NCBI RefSeq assembly: GCF_000186865.1
Contig: NW_008705565.1
Location: forward strand, 2,705,581-2,746,102
Length of the DNA: 40,522 nt
DNA from: Aureococcus anophagefferens
Taxonomy: Eukaryota > Sar > Pelagophyceae > Pelagomonadales > Pelagomonadaceae
Reading direction: 5' to 3'
In this document: in pieces, positions 9,458 through 18,837 of the stretch
Layout of the letters: each line of letters starts with the position of its first letter
How positions within the stretch are numbered: the first letter of the stretch is position 1
Position numbers and translations under genes: made by a program
The notes under the pieces: model-generated
The model's database searches: none
Seen by the model: the letters and a program-made list of their open reading frames with translations, nothing else
Told to the model about the DNA's origin: nothing

Positions 9458-10021
9458 CTAGATGATGTTCTGGGTCACGCGGAGCGCGGAGTGGGTCCGC
9501 GGCGGCGCGTGCTCGAAGTTGGCCTCGTCGAAGACGCAGCGGAGCTTCGCGCCGCCGGTGACGCTCGCGGCGGGGAAGACCTCGCCGCGGATGCGGTTCA
9601 CCATGCCGTGCTCCAGCAGCTCGCCGTTGAGGAAGAAGCTCAGGTTCGGCAGCTCCGCCTGCCCGAAGGCGACGCCGATGACGTCGCCCTCGACGGCGCC
9701 GGCCGCCGCGCTGTCGAGCGCCCAGGAGGTCTGGCCGTCGCCGAGCTCGCCGCCGAGCTGGGCCTCGCCGAGCTCGCGGCAGACGCCGACGCGGAAGGGC
9801 CCCGCGGCCTCGACGTGGAGCTCCCAGTACGCGGCGTCCTGCTCGATCGCCGTGCTCGTGTACGCGACGCCGGACCCGCCGAGCGCGTCGCCCGTGGCCG
9901 ACGACTCGACGCTGACGTCGCCGCCGTTGCGGTCGAGGCGCACGAGCGGGTAGTCGAGCACGCCGAGCTCGAAGGCCGGCGCCTCGCTCGACTTGCGGCA
10001 GCAGCAGCAGAGGAAGGACAT
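9458..10021 (-). CDS. SPRY-domain protein with palmitoylatable N-terminus
   Basis: A 187-residue single exon. The N-terminus [13 protein letters not shown] has four adjacent cysteines next to basic residues, a typical S-acylation site, so membrane attachment is likely. From about residue 30 the protein reads as a SPRY fold: [17 protein letters not shown], then [21 protein letters not shown], then [10 protein letters not shown], the usual 'W-E ... G-D-V-I-G ... F-x-x-N-G' order. SPRY domains bind protein partners, often as adaptors for ubiquitin ligases; which partner is unknown. It is divergent from the RBX1-like gene, a ubiquitin-ligase subunit, which may be coincidence. Its stop lies 34 bp from the stop of the gene at 8605. 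Confidence 0.78.
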   Translation of the reverse strand: MSFLCCCCRKSSEAPAFELGVLDYPLVRLDRNGGDVSVESSATGDALGGSGVAYTSTAIEQDAAYWELHVEAAGPFRVGVCRELGEAQLGGELGDGQTSWALDSAAAGAVEGDVIGVAFGQAELPNLSFFLNGELLEHGMVNRIRGEVFPAASVTGGAKLRCVFDEANFEHAPPRTHSALRVTQNII

Positions 10022-10516
10022 GGGGGTTGGAGCTGTGTTTTCGAGGAGCGGTCGACCAGTTTTGTGGGACGGCGCGCGTCTCGAGGGGAGCGGGCGCGTC
10101 CGGACGCGCCGCGCGGCCCGGTGGAGCGCTCCCCCCGCGCACGCGCAGCGACGGCGCGAGCACTTCTGCTGGCACCACTCCGCGTCTCGCCGGCGTCTCG
10201 AACCGCCTCGCGGCTCCAGGGTGGTCGCGCCTTCGAACGACTCGAGCAGCCTTCGCCGCGCCCCAAGGCCGCCGCGCGGTCCCTCGGCACGGTCCCGCGT
10301 CCCGCGTTCGCCAGCGCTCGCGCACCGACCCCGGGCGAGGCGCGCGCTCGCGGTCTCGACGGCCTCGTCTCGTTCGAAACCCTGCTGGGCCTCGCGACTC
10401 GAGCAGGCCTTCGCCGCGCCCCTGCGCCCGCCGCGCGGTCCCGCGGCGCGGTCCCCGCCTTCGCGACCGCCGGCGCTCGCGCGCCCACCCCCGGAACCTC
10501 TAGGACGAGCGCGACC
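10022..10516. promoter_or_regulatory. Divergent promoter with imperfect tandem duplication
   Basis: 495 bp between the SPRY and RBX1-like starts. Segments beginning at about 10238 and 10397 (both starting CGACTCGAGCAG) are clearly alike for about 100 bp, a duplication with a ~159-bp offset. No open frame here has coding character. Confidence 0.45.
10238..10500. repeat. Imperfect ~159-bp tandem duplication
   Basis: Two diverged copies share the order CGACTCGAGCAG, CTTCGCCGCGCCC, CCGCCGCGCGGTCCC and GCGCTCGCGC. The repeat lies wholly within the divergent promoter. Confidence 0.55.
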
Positions 10517-10991
10517 ATGGAGGTCGACGAGCCCGCGCCGAACAAGGACGCGCCGCCGCCGCCGCGCTTCGAGATCAAGAAGCGCGCCCCCGGCGCCCCG
10601 CGCCCCGCGGCGCGCGCCCGGCGAGGCGCACCGCGACGCGCAGGTGGAACGCGGTGTGCATGTGGAGCTGGGACATCTGCGCCGACACGTGCGCCATCTG
10701 CCGGAACTCGCTCAACGAGCCGTCCATCGAGTACCAGGCGAACCCGTCGCCGAACAACGAGAACGGCCTGTCCATCGCCTTCGGCTGCTGCGGCCACGCG
10801 CGCCCGCCGGGTCTCGACGTGTCTTCCGTCCCGCGCGCGCGCGCGCCGCCGCCGACGCCCGAGCGCAGGTCTTCCACCTCGACTGCATCCAGCGCTGGCT
10901 CAAGACGCGGTCCGTCTGCCCCTTGTGCAACAAGGAGTGGGAGTTCGCCAAGATCGAACGCATCCCCGGCTACGGGTCCCTCGGCACCTAG
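10517..10991 (+). CDS. RBX1-like RING-H2 protein of cullin-RING ubiquitin ligases
   Basis: Three exons (10517-10581, 10644-10797, 10869-10991) give 113 residues, the usual RBX1 size. The start MEVDEPAP matches the RBX1 acidic N-terminus. [16 protein letters not shown] is the cullin-binding beta-strand, and TCAICRN begins the RING. RBX1 catalyses nothing itself; it docks the E2 on the cullin scaffold. The two-zinc RING ligands are present: C38, C41, C71, H73, H76, C79, C90, C93. The four ligands of the extra third zinc of canonical RBX1 are all replaced (Ser49, Tyr52, Leu/Ser near 64, Asp78), and the last ligand is Cys instead of Asp. Both introns (62 and 71 bp) are GC-AG and start GCGCGCCC. 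Confidence 0.85.
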
Positions 10992-11148
10992 CGGCGCCGC
11001 GCCGACGCCGCGCGCGAGGCCGGCGGGCCGCGCCGTGTAAGAGTCGCGGACTCCGCTTCTTCGGCCGGCATCAGCCCCCGCCCGCCGCTCGAGAGGCGCT
11101 CTAACCGGTCTCCGCGCGGCGCGCGGCTAGAGCGCGCGGCCCCGGCGC
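10992..11148. other. Convergent spacer
   Basis: 157 bp between two stop codons. It holds GC-rich palindromic runs (GCGCGCGG and similar) that could help 3'-end formation, but no defined signal. Confidence 0.3.
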
Positions 11149-11772
11149 CTACTTTTTCTTCCCGTCGTCCTCGTCGTCCTCGTCGTCGTCCTCGTCGTCG
11201 TCGTCGTCGTCGGCGACCATGGTGCTCGCGTCGCGGTACTCGCCGAACATCTCGATCTCCCGCTCCCGGAGCAGCCGTTCCGACCGCTTCGTCGAGATGC
11301 GGATGAAGACGCCGAAGACGAGCGCGAATAGAGCGCCGCCGCCGAGGAGGTTGCGCATGGCCTTGAACTTGGCGACCTGCGCCTCGCGGAGCACGGTCGT
11401 CAGCAGGGTGATGTGGTCCGTGACGATGCGGTCCTGGATGGACCCGGGCTGCACGGCCGCGCGGACCGCCGCGGCGGCTTCGACGACGGCCGGCGACACG
11501 AGCGCCCCGCCCGCGGCGAGGGCCTTCGGCGTCGCGGCGAGCAGCGCCCCCGCGGCGGCGCCGACGCGCGCGGCGGCGCGGCGCAGGCGCACGCGCTTCT
11601 TCGTCGGCGAAGGCGCGGCGGCCGGCGTCGGCGCGCGCAGCGGGGCCGCGGCCGGCGCGCGCGTGCGCAGCGGGCCTCGTCGCAGGTTCAAGCCCATGGA
11701 GACCGGCGCGTAGCCGCTGGCGAACGCCAGCAGGGCGGCGGCCGCGAGCGTTTGCAGTCGGTGTCGAGCCAT
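11149..11772 (-). CDS. Probable plastid membrane protein with acidic C-terminal tail
   Basis: 207 residues in one exon. The start at 11772 is chosen because it opens a hydrophobic signal peptide (MARHRLQTLAAAALLAFASGYA) followed by a basic, acid-free stretch to about residue 60. This is the bipartite layout used to target complex plastids. A second Ala-rich hydrophobic segment (ALLAATPKALAAGG) could be a thylakoid transfer signal. One clear membrane span lies in LLGGGALFALVFGVFIRI. The tail is almost pure Asp/Glu for 17 residues and ends GKKK. The region VTDHITLLTTVLREAQVAKFKAMRN looks like a conserved amphipathic helix. Family unknown. Confidence 0.65.
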   Translation of the reverse strand: MARHRLQTLAAAALLAFASGYAPVSMGLNLRRGPLRTRAPAAAPLRAPTPAAAPSPTKKRVRLRRAAARVGAAAGALLAATPKALAAGGALVSPAVVEAAAAVRAAVQPGSIQDRIVTDHITLLTTVLREAQVAKFKAMRNLLGGGALFALVFGVFIRISTKRSERLLREREIEMFGEYRDASTMVADDDDDDEDDDEDDEDDGKKK

Positions 11773-11927
11773 CGCGGACTTCAATGAAATCGGGCCGATC
11801 GAGCAGCTCGACGAGCTGCTCCGCCGACTGCGACGACGCGCGCCGCGCCCGATGGCCTTGCCCGCACTCGCGCCGCGCCCGCACTGAGCCGAGAACACTA
11901 ACACACACGCGTACGCATCGCGCCGCC
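11773..11927. promoter_or_regulatory. Bidirectional promoter
   Basis: 155 bp between divergent starts. Contains CACTAACACACACGCG near 11900, just upstream of the plus-strand start; otherwise featureless. Confidence 0.35.
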
Positions 11928-14900
11928 ATGAACCACGCCCTGCTCGGCGCCCCGGAGCCGCCGCGCACGGCCCACGAGTGGGTCGATTTCACCATCGAGC
12001 ACGCGGCGCTCCAGGGCCCCGGCGGCGTCGCCCTGGGCGCCCTGCTGTCGGCCGTGGGCCTCGACGCCCCGGCCCTCGCGCCCCAGCGGCGCGCCGTCGC
12101 CCGCGTCCTCGAGTCCGGCGCGCGCGGCGCGCGCGCGGCCGTCGCCGGCGACGTCGTCGTCGCGTCCGAGGCGGAGCGGCTCCGGTGCCTCGGCGTGCCC
12201 GAGCGCGGCGTCGTCGACGGCGCGGAGCTCGCGGCGCTCGAGGAGCTCGGCCGCGCGGGCCGCGCCGGCTGCAGCCTGAGCGAGCTCCAGCAGCGCCTGC
12301 GCGCGCGCGAGGACCAGTCGAAGCGCGGCCGCGGCGCGGCCGCGGAGTCGCAGGCGCTCGACAAGCTCTGCCTCGACGGCCTCGCGAGCAAGCGCCTCCG
12401 CACGCGCACGGACGTCACGGCGAATAAGACGTCCAAGGTCACGGCGAACCTGCTGCGCCTCGCGCGCTTCGAGCACGCGTGCGAGGCCGGCGGCGCCGAG
12501 GCGTGGAAGCGCGCGCTCGTCGACGTCGTTCTAGAGCACGCGGCGCTCGGCGACGCCCACGCGTCCATCGCCACCTTCGACCCCGGCGCGGACGCCTGCC
12601 GCGGGGGCGCGGGCGGCGCCGTCGCGTTCTGCGACGCGTGGGCGCGGCTCAAGGACGGCGGCGCGGTCGCGCGCGTGCAGGCGCGCGTGCCGGGCGCGAC
12701 GCCGGATTTGGGCGCCTGCAAGACGGCGGCGGCGCTGGAGCACTGCAAGCGCGCGAACCGCCTCTTCGGCTTCCCGCTCTGCTTCTTCGTGGGCAACGTG
12801 TCGCGCGGCGACGGCGCGCCGCGCGAGCTCTGGTGCGTCGGCGCGAGCAAATCAAATCTTCAACCCGACTTCAATGTGCGTATATGCGACAGTTTCGACG
12901 CAAGCTCTTCGGATGTGCTTCGAGAACTCGACGAGAGCAATCGATTCGTCCAAAAATCAGCCAAATCGACGTCGACTTGACCGAGATAGAGAGTTCTCAA
13001 GTTTGGTGGGGACCCCCCAAACCAGTCGTTGAATTCCACACAGGTGCGTCGGCGCGAGCCGCGAGGCGGCCGCGGCCGCCGGCCCGGCGGCGCCGCCGCG
13101 GGCCGACCGCGGCGCCCCGACGCTCGTCCACGAGCTCGTCGCCGCGTCGGGCGCGCGCGGGTGCACGATCCCGAGCGTCGCCAAGGCGTTGGGCCACGGC
13201 TCCGCCAAGGCCGTCGAGCGCGCCGTCGACCGCCTCGCCGCGGCGGGCCTGGCGACGCTGCGCAAGGTCACGGAGGGCCGCTGCCACTCCTACCTCGTCT
13301 TCGCCAACGGCGGCGGCGCGGTCTACAACGCCGCGGCGCACGCGCTCGCGCGGACCGCCGAGGGCGCGGTCCTCGACGACGGCGGCCGCGGCCGCCGCGC
13401 GGCGCCGGCGCTCGCGGCGGCGCCGGCGAAACCGCCGNNNNNNNNNNNNNNNNNNNNNNNNNNNNNNNNNNNNNNNNNNNNNNNNNNNNNNNNNNNNNNN
13501 NNNNNNNNNNNNNNNNNNNNNNNNNNNNNNNNNNNNNNNNNNNNNNNNNNNNNNNNNNNNNNNNNNNNNNNNNNNNNNNNNNNNNNNNNNNNNNNNNNNN
13601 NNNNNNNNNNNNNNNNNNNNNNNNNNNNNNNNNNNNNNNNNNNNNNNNNNNNNNNNNNNNNNNNNNNNNNNNNNNNNNNNNNNNNNNNNNNNNNNNNNNN
13701 NNNNNNNNNNNNNNNNNNNNNNNNNNNNNNNNGGCCCGCGCCCGGCCGCGGCGGCCGGCCCCTGCGGCCCGCGGTCGCCGCGGGCCGCGCGTGGTCCATC
13801 GACCGGCTCGACCGCTTCCGCGAGCGCTACGCGGACCTCAGCGTCGCCGCGCGCCTGAGCCTGGACCACACGTTCCGCACGGCGCCGCGGCCCAAGGGCC
13901 GGGCCAAGCCGCCGGTTCCCGCCGGCGGCAAGCGGCCCTACCGGCGCCGACAAGGCCAGGGCGCGCCCGCGGCGAAGCGGCCGCGGTCCGACTCGGACGG
14001 CGCCGCGGCCGCCGCGCGGCCCGCGCGCGGCGCCGCGGAGGCGGCCATCGTCGAGAACACGCCCGTGGCGCCCCTGGCGCGGAAACTGGCCCGGGTGTTG
14101 GTGGAGAGAGCGCGGTCCGGTTTGGGCGGCGTCGGCGACGCCGCGCTCGCCGCGGCGCTCGGAAACCCCCCGCGCGCGGCGCGCGACGCCGCGGCGAGCC
14201 GCGCGCTCCGGCGGGGCTGGGCCGTGCGCGACGCATCCGGCGGCCTCGCGCTGCCCGAGGGCCGGCTCCTCGACGCGCTCGACGCGGAGGCCGCGGCGCT
14301 CCGCGGCGGCGGCGGATTACGGTTCCTCGAGGACGCGGCCGCGGCGCGCGGCGCCGCGGCGGGGGCCGCGGTCCTCGGCGGCGACCCGGGCGCGCTGGCG
14401 ACGGCGTTGGGCGACGACGTGCTCGACCGGCCGCGCGGGGGCCACGCGGCGTACCTCCTCGCGACGCCGCGCGTCCGCGTCCGCGCGCCGCGCGGGCCCG
14501 GCTGGACGGCCTGGACCGCCGCGCTCTCGCCCGCGCCGCCGCGGCCGCGCGACGCGTCGGCGGCGCGGCGCGCGCGGGCCTGGCGCGAGGCCGTCACCGG
14601 CGACCACGAGCCCTGGACCGCGCCGTCGGGCGCGCCGCACGGGCCGCTCCGCCGCGCGCTGCGCCGCGTCGTCTTCCTGCGCTGCCTGGACCGCGTCGCG
14701 TCGACGCCCCGGGATTTGGCGGAGAGTAGGGGCGACCGCAAGCCCGCGCTCGAGCCGCCGGAGGTCGCCGCGCTCCTCCTCGATTTGGCGGACGCGGGTT
14801 GTTTGTTCGTCGACCGGGGCCCGCCGACGGAGAGCCGCGGCGCGCCGCGGCCGGCGGCGCGCGGCCTCGCCCTCTTCGACGCGCCGCCGCCCCCGGAGCC

Positions 14901-15394
14901 GGAGGGCGACGGCCGCACGGTCGCGACATCGCGCGCGCTCGCGGCGCTCCGCGACCGCGACGGCGCCGCCGCGCCCTGTGTGGAAATCAACCAGTGAGCT
15001 GGGACGTCGGGGCCAAACTTCAGAAATCTCTAGCTCGGTCAAATCGAAGTCGATTCGGCTGATTTTTGGACGAATCGATTGCTGTCGTCGAGTTCTCGAA
15101 GCAGAGCCGAAGAGTCTGGTCCGAACCGTTCGATTACGCGCACATTGAAGTCGGGTTGAAGATTTGATTTCGACACAGGCCGCGCCGCGGTTCCTGCCCG
15201 CGGTCGACGCGCTCGACCGCTTTCTCGCCCTCGAGGAGGCCGAGGACGACGGCGACCTCTACGCCGCCGCCGACGACGAGCCGTCGTCGCTCCCGTCGAG
15301 CCCGCGCGGCGGCGGCGACGGCCGCCGCGGCGCCGAGTCCGAGTCCGAGTCCGACGACGACCTCGAGGCCTGGGCGCCCCTCGAGGCGTCCTAG
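11928..15394 (+). CDS. TFIIIC B-block-binding subunit-like protein (winged-helix repeats)
   Basis: Three exons (11928-12832, 13044-14967, 15179-15394); about 1014 residues if the 295-base gap in exon 2 has its stated length. The frame is the same on both sides of the gap. The N-terminus (WVDFTIEHAALQGPGGVALGALLSAVG) resembles the first winged helix of the large TFIIIC subunit (tau138/GTF3C1). It is followed by a second helix-turn-helix unit (SLSELQQRLR ... LDKLCLDGLASKR ... VTANLLRLARF) and a third (GCTIPSVAKALGHGSAKAVERAVDRLAAAGLA). TFIIIC binds the B-box of tRNA genes and recruits TFIIIB. The C-terminal end is acidic (SESESDDDLE). Both introns are family A introners, and excising them restores the frame (LWCVGASREA; DGAAAPRFLP). 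The family call is by motif order only. Confidence 0.6.
12841..13043 (+). mobile_element. Introner, family A (203 bp), with left terminal repeat replaced
   Basis: The right end is normal (TTCCACACAG). The first eight bases, normally CTGTGTGG, read GCGCGAGC. That is the same eight bases that follow the right-hand target copy, so a 16-bp direct repeat flanks the element (12833-12848 and 13044-13059) with element length unchanged. Donor GT (GTGCGTCG), acceptor CACACAG, 211-bp intron of phase 2. Confidence 0.9.
13438..13732. other. Assembly gap (295 N)
   Basis: Run of undetermined bases inside exon 2 of the TFIIIC-like gene, bordered on both sides by Ala/Pro/Gly-rich low-complexity coding sequence. 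It is probably a GC-rich segment that failed to sequence. Confidence 0.98.
14976..15178 (+). mobile_element. Introner, family A (203 bp), TFIIIC-like gene, second intron
   Basis: Ends CTGTGTGGAAATC and the near-complement GATTTCGACACAG. Perfect 8-bp duplication GCCGCGCC at 14968-14975 and 15179-15186. Donor GC, acceptor GACACAG, 211-bp intron of phase 0. It lies in the opposite orientation, relative to its gene, from the copy at 12841. Confidence 0.93.
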
Positions 15395-15429
15395 GGGGCG
15401 CGCCGGTAATAAGAGGCGACAGGCGGCGC

Positions 15430-17508
15430 CTAGAAGCGGGTCTGGCCGAGGCCGCGGTCGCTGAGGGTCCTCGACGCGTGGGGCAGCGGCGCGTGCGACG
15501 GCGCGCCGGGCGCGGGCACGACCGTCGGCGGCGGGATCGCGGACACGTAGAGGGGCCGGCTCGCGTCGTGGCCGCCGTCGGGCACGTGCTCCAGCGGCGC
15601 GAGCGTGCCCAGGGGCGCGGCGCCGACGGCGAAGCCCGCGCCGAGCACCTTGGTCTGGTGCTTGAGCTTCGCGGCCGCGTTGACGAGGGGCGCCTCGCAC
15701 GAGAGGCACGCGCGCGGCGGGAGCGTGTCCAGGGGCGCGGAGCCGGGCCGCTTGAAGTCGCCGTAGCCCCGCGCCGTCGCCGCGGCGTCCTCGGGCCCGT
15801 GGGGCACGCGGAGGACCTGCTGCGCGTGCTTGCGCGCGCGCTTGCTCTTGTCGGCCGTGTCGGCCGTCTTGAGCGTCGAGGCGTCGTCGTCGTCGCGCGG
15901 CGGCGCGGCGGCCGGCGGCGGCGGCGCGCGCTGCTCGAGCTTGGCGATGGACCGCTGGAGGTCGCTGAAGCTCACCTTGTTCGTGAGGAGCTCGAAGAGC
16001 TCCGCGCGCCGCGGCCGCGCGTCCAAGTCGCGCCGGAGTTCCTCGATCTCCGTCGCGCCCATGGCGTCGTCGACCTGCGTCGCGACCTGGGCCCGGAGCT
16101 GGGCGAGGTCGCCCCGGTCCGCCTTGGTCATGCGCATCTCGTTGAGGGCGAGCCGGAGCTCCGCGGCCTCGCGGCGGACGTCGTCGTCGTCCGCCTCCGT
16201 CGCGCGGAGCGTCGACTGGAGGTACTTCAAAATCTCCGCGTAGCGCCCCTCGACCTGGACGTCGACGTCGTCGTAGGACACCTTGCACTTGAGCTGCTCG
16301 AGGATCGCCAAAAGCTGCGACTCCGCGGCCTTGAGGTCCGCGAGCATCGTCGGCAGGTCGCAGTCCGCGTCCGCCTGGGGGAAACGTCAACTTCAACGAA
16401 CGGACGGCGCGTCGCATCGCGCGTCGAGCGCGCGACGGGCGCCGTCGATGCGTCCGACCATCGGCCGCGTCGACGTCGACCGAGCTCGCGCGTCCCGAAG
16501 CGTCGCGGGGCGCCCCCGAGAAGCGGCGGTATGGACGCGGGCGCGCGCGTCCATGCGGCTCTGGACGCCCTCGAGGTGCGCGGCGTGGGCGCGCACGGCG
16601 TCCTCGACGTCGATGGACGCCTTGCCGTCGATGGCCTCGGCGTGCTCCTCGAGCATCTTGCGCTGGCGCTCGACGGCCGCCTCGTGCGCCTCGAGCGAGT
16701 CGCGAAAGACGCCGAGGAGGTGCGTGAGCTTGGCGACGTCGTCCTCGGAGCCGCCGGCCTCGCCCTCGGCCTGGAGGTCCGCGGGCAGCGTGACGTTGTG
16801 CGCGGGGACGAGGAGCTCCTCCTTGAGCTTGTCCACGCGGCCCTCGAGCCGCGACGCCGCGCCCTCGACGGAGCCGACGCGGCCCTCGACGCGGGCCAGC
16901 GCGCCCTCGGCGGCCTCGAAGCGCTTGTCGAAGCGGGCGCCCATGGCCTGCTGGGTCTCGTGGAGCGCCGTGAGGCGCAGGCCCTGGCTCTTCACCGTCT
17001 CCTCGAGGTCGTCGAGGCCCGAGACCTTGTCCTGGAGCGCCTGGACGTTCTCCTCCGCCGCGGCCACGCGCGCCTTCGTCGCCGCGAGGTCGTCGGCCTG
17101 CGCCTCGATGCGCGCCTCGGCGGCCTCGAGGCGCGCCCGGAGCTGGCGCGACTCCTCGCGCGCGGCCTCGAGCTCGTCGTCGTGGCGGTCAACGTCGCCG
17201 CGCGTGAGCGTGAGGACCAAATTGTGCTCGCGGAGGGCCTGGAGGATGACCTCGTCGGAGACGTGGGGCACGTCGTGGGTCGTGACGCCCGCGAGGCCCA
17301 CGCGCGCGTCCTCGAGGTCGATCTCCACCTGCTTGAAAAAATTTGCCGGGATGGCCACGGGCACGGCCTCCTTGGCGAAGTCCATGGGCGCGGCGACGGC
17401 GGCGGCCTCGGCCGCGTCGCCGCCGCCGTCGGCCGCCGCCGCCGCCTCGGCGTCGGCCAGCGCAGGCTCCACCTCGGCGAGGGGGGGCGCGCCCTCCTCG
17501 TCGGCCAT
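15430..17508 (-). CDS. Coiled-coil protein, possibly cytoskeletal or basal-body associated
   Basis: Two exons (17508-16549 and 16374-15430) give 634 residues. The first ~60 residues are acidic and Ala-rich. A long heptad-repeat coiled coil covers about 105-250 (ARLEAAEARIEAQADDLAATKARVAA). Shorter helices follow the intron (LKAAESQLLAILEQLKCKVSYDDVDVQVEGRYAEILKYLQ). After about residue 470 the chain is Pro-rich and holds a CLSCEAPL Cys-x-x-Cys segment. That arrangement recalls flagellar or centrosomal scaffold proteins, but I cannot name a family. The 174-bp intron (16375-16548, GC-AG, phase 0) looks like a decayed family A introner. Divergent from the acidic protein gene at 17614; its stop is 35 bp from the TFIIIC-like stop. 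Confidence 0.7.
16375..16548 (-). mobile_element. Decayed family A introner (intron relic)
   Basis: On the coding strand a stretch near 16415-16480 (TCGACGTCGACGCGGCCGAT then GGTCGGACGCATCGACGG) aligns with the family A core (TCGAAGTCGATTCGGCTGAT then TTTTTGGACGAATCGATTG). Nearly all differences are A/T to G/C. The 3' end GTTGAAGTTGAC also recalls the family A GAAGTCGGGTTGAAG. Flanking 8-mers GCGCGCGC and GCGGACGC match at 6 of 8 positions. Confidence 0.55.
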
Positions 17509-17613
17509 AGCTAACGCTGGGGGCGGGCAGCTTCGGCCTCGGCGCCGCGGCATCATGCACCGCTCCCGGGGCTGCCATCTCGGGCTGGGGCGGCTCGGCG
17601 CCCGGTCGCGGTG
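17509..17613. promoter_or_regulatory. Bidirectional promoter
   Basis: 105 bp between divergent starts, with a GGGCAGC site at 17525-17531. Confidence 0.35.
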
Positions 17614-18789
17614 ATGTCGCCCGAGGGCGCCGCCGCGCTGGCGCGGGACTCGGACGGCTCGGCGTCGGTCGTGAGCCTCGACGACAGCGACGAGGTCCTG
17701 AGCCTCGACGACAGCGACGAGGTCCTGAGCCTCGCGGAGAGCGACGAGGTCCTGAGCGTCGCGGAGAGCGCCGCCGACGAAGAAGCCGTGAGCCTCGCGG
17801 ACCTGCTCCGCGTCGGCGCGGGCGGCGACGGCGGCGGCCTCGAGGCCGAGGCGGCGGCGGCGGCGGCCTTCGAGGAGGCCATCGCGTTCGTCGGGAGCCT
17901 TGGCCCCGCGCCGACGAAGCGCGGAGGCGTCGTCGAGGCGCGGTCCGCGCGGCCGCCGGAGCTCGTCGACGACGGCGCGGACCTCGAGGAGGAGCTCGAG
18001 GCCCTCGACGACGACGCGGACCGCGGCGCCTATTTGGCGTCGGCCGCGCCGACGTTTTCTTCCGGCGCCGCGCCCGTCGACGTCGCCGCGGGCGACGTCG
18101 ACGACGACGGCTTCGTCGACGTCGGCTACGTCGAGGCCTGGTCCCCCGAGGTCGCGCCGCCGCCGCCGCCGCCGGCGGCGGACGACGGCGAGGGCGAGGC
18201 GCGCGTCTTCCACTCGTGCCGCGTGGCCGACGACGCCGAGGACGACGACGACTTCGCGTTCTTCTCGCGCGACCGCTACGTGCCGGCGGGCGCGCACCCC
18301 TCGCGCTACGGCGGCGTCCTCCCCGGCGTCGCGAACCGCGCCGCGGCCGCGCGGGCCGCGGCGCTGGCCCTCGACGCGTCCTCGAGCTCCGACGACGACG
18401 GCGGCTCCGACGTCGAGTTCGCGTCCGTCGTGGCCCTGTGCTGCGACGCCGGCGCCGCGGCGCCGCCGCCGCCGCCCGCGCGGCGCCGGGACGGCCTCCA
18501 CTTCGACCGGCTGCCGGACGGCCCGCGCTTCGTGCCCTACGAGACCGGCGCGGACGCGGGCGACGGCCCGGCCGCGCCGGGCCTGCTCGTCCGCGCGCAC
18601 GGGCCCCAGCCGCCCATCAAGCCCGCGTACCCGGTCAAGGCGCCGCCGGGCGGCGGCCGGCCCGCGCCGGGGCGCGCGGGCGACGCGTCGAAGCTCTTCG
18701 CCCTCATGTCCAAGTTCCGCGCGGACGTCGCCCGCGGCGGCGACGGGCCGGCGCTCCCGCCGAACTTCGCGCCGAAGATGAACTGGTAA
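17614..18789 (+). CDS. Acidic, largely disordered protein with 9-residue N-terminal repeats
   Basis: 391 residues, single exon, start ATG at 17614. Residues about 20-50 are a tandem repeat of SLDDSDEVL-type nonapeptides, encoded by a 27-bp DNA repeat (17673-17753). The rest alternates Asp/Glu-rich, Ala-rich and Pro-rich stretches. It has two more ordered-looking segments: ARVFHSCRVADDAEDDDDFAFFSRDRYVP (about 195-225) and the C-terminal ASKLFALMSKFRADVARGG, a probable amphipathic helix near the end. No signal peptide or membrane span. The Ser flanked by acids would be good casein-kinase-2 sites. Function unknown. Its stop is 48 bp from the stop of the oxygenase gene at 18838. Confidence 0.6.
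   Translation: MSPEGAAALARDSDGSASVVSLDDSDEVLSLDDSDEVLSLAESDEVLSVAESAADEEAVSLADLLRVGAGGDGGGLEAEAAAAAAFEEAIAFVGSLGPAPTKRGGVVEARSARPPELVDDGADLEEELEALDDDADRGAYLASAAPTFSSGAAPVDVAAGDVDDDGFVDVGYVEAWSPEVAPPPPPPAADDGEGEARVFHSCRVADDAEDDDDFAFFSRDRYVPAGAHPSRYGGVLPGVANRAAAARAAALALDASSSSDDDGGSDVEFASVVALCCDAGAAAPPPPPARRRDGLHFDRLPDGPRFVPYETGADAGDGPAAPGLLVRAHGPQPPIKPAYPVKAPPGGGRPAPGRAGDASKLFALMSKFRADVARGGDGPALPPNFAPKMNW
17673..17753 (+). repeat. 27-bp coding minisatellite (three copies plus a partial)
   Basis: Units start at 17673, 17700 and 17727 (GAGCCTCGACGACAGCGACG for the first two); a degenerate fourth starts at 17754. Copies one and two are identical, so the expansion is recent. Confidence 0.85.
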
Positions 18790-18837
18790 GCGTTCCCGCG
18801 CGCTCCCCGTCGAGCGGCGGCCCGCGCGGCCGGAGCG

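Noticed and set aside
11928..15394. Splitting the TFIIIC-like gene into two at the N run
   Set aside because: The reading frame and composition agree on both sides of the gap, and the downstream introner joins in the same frame.
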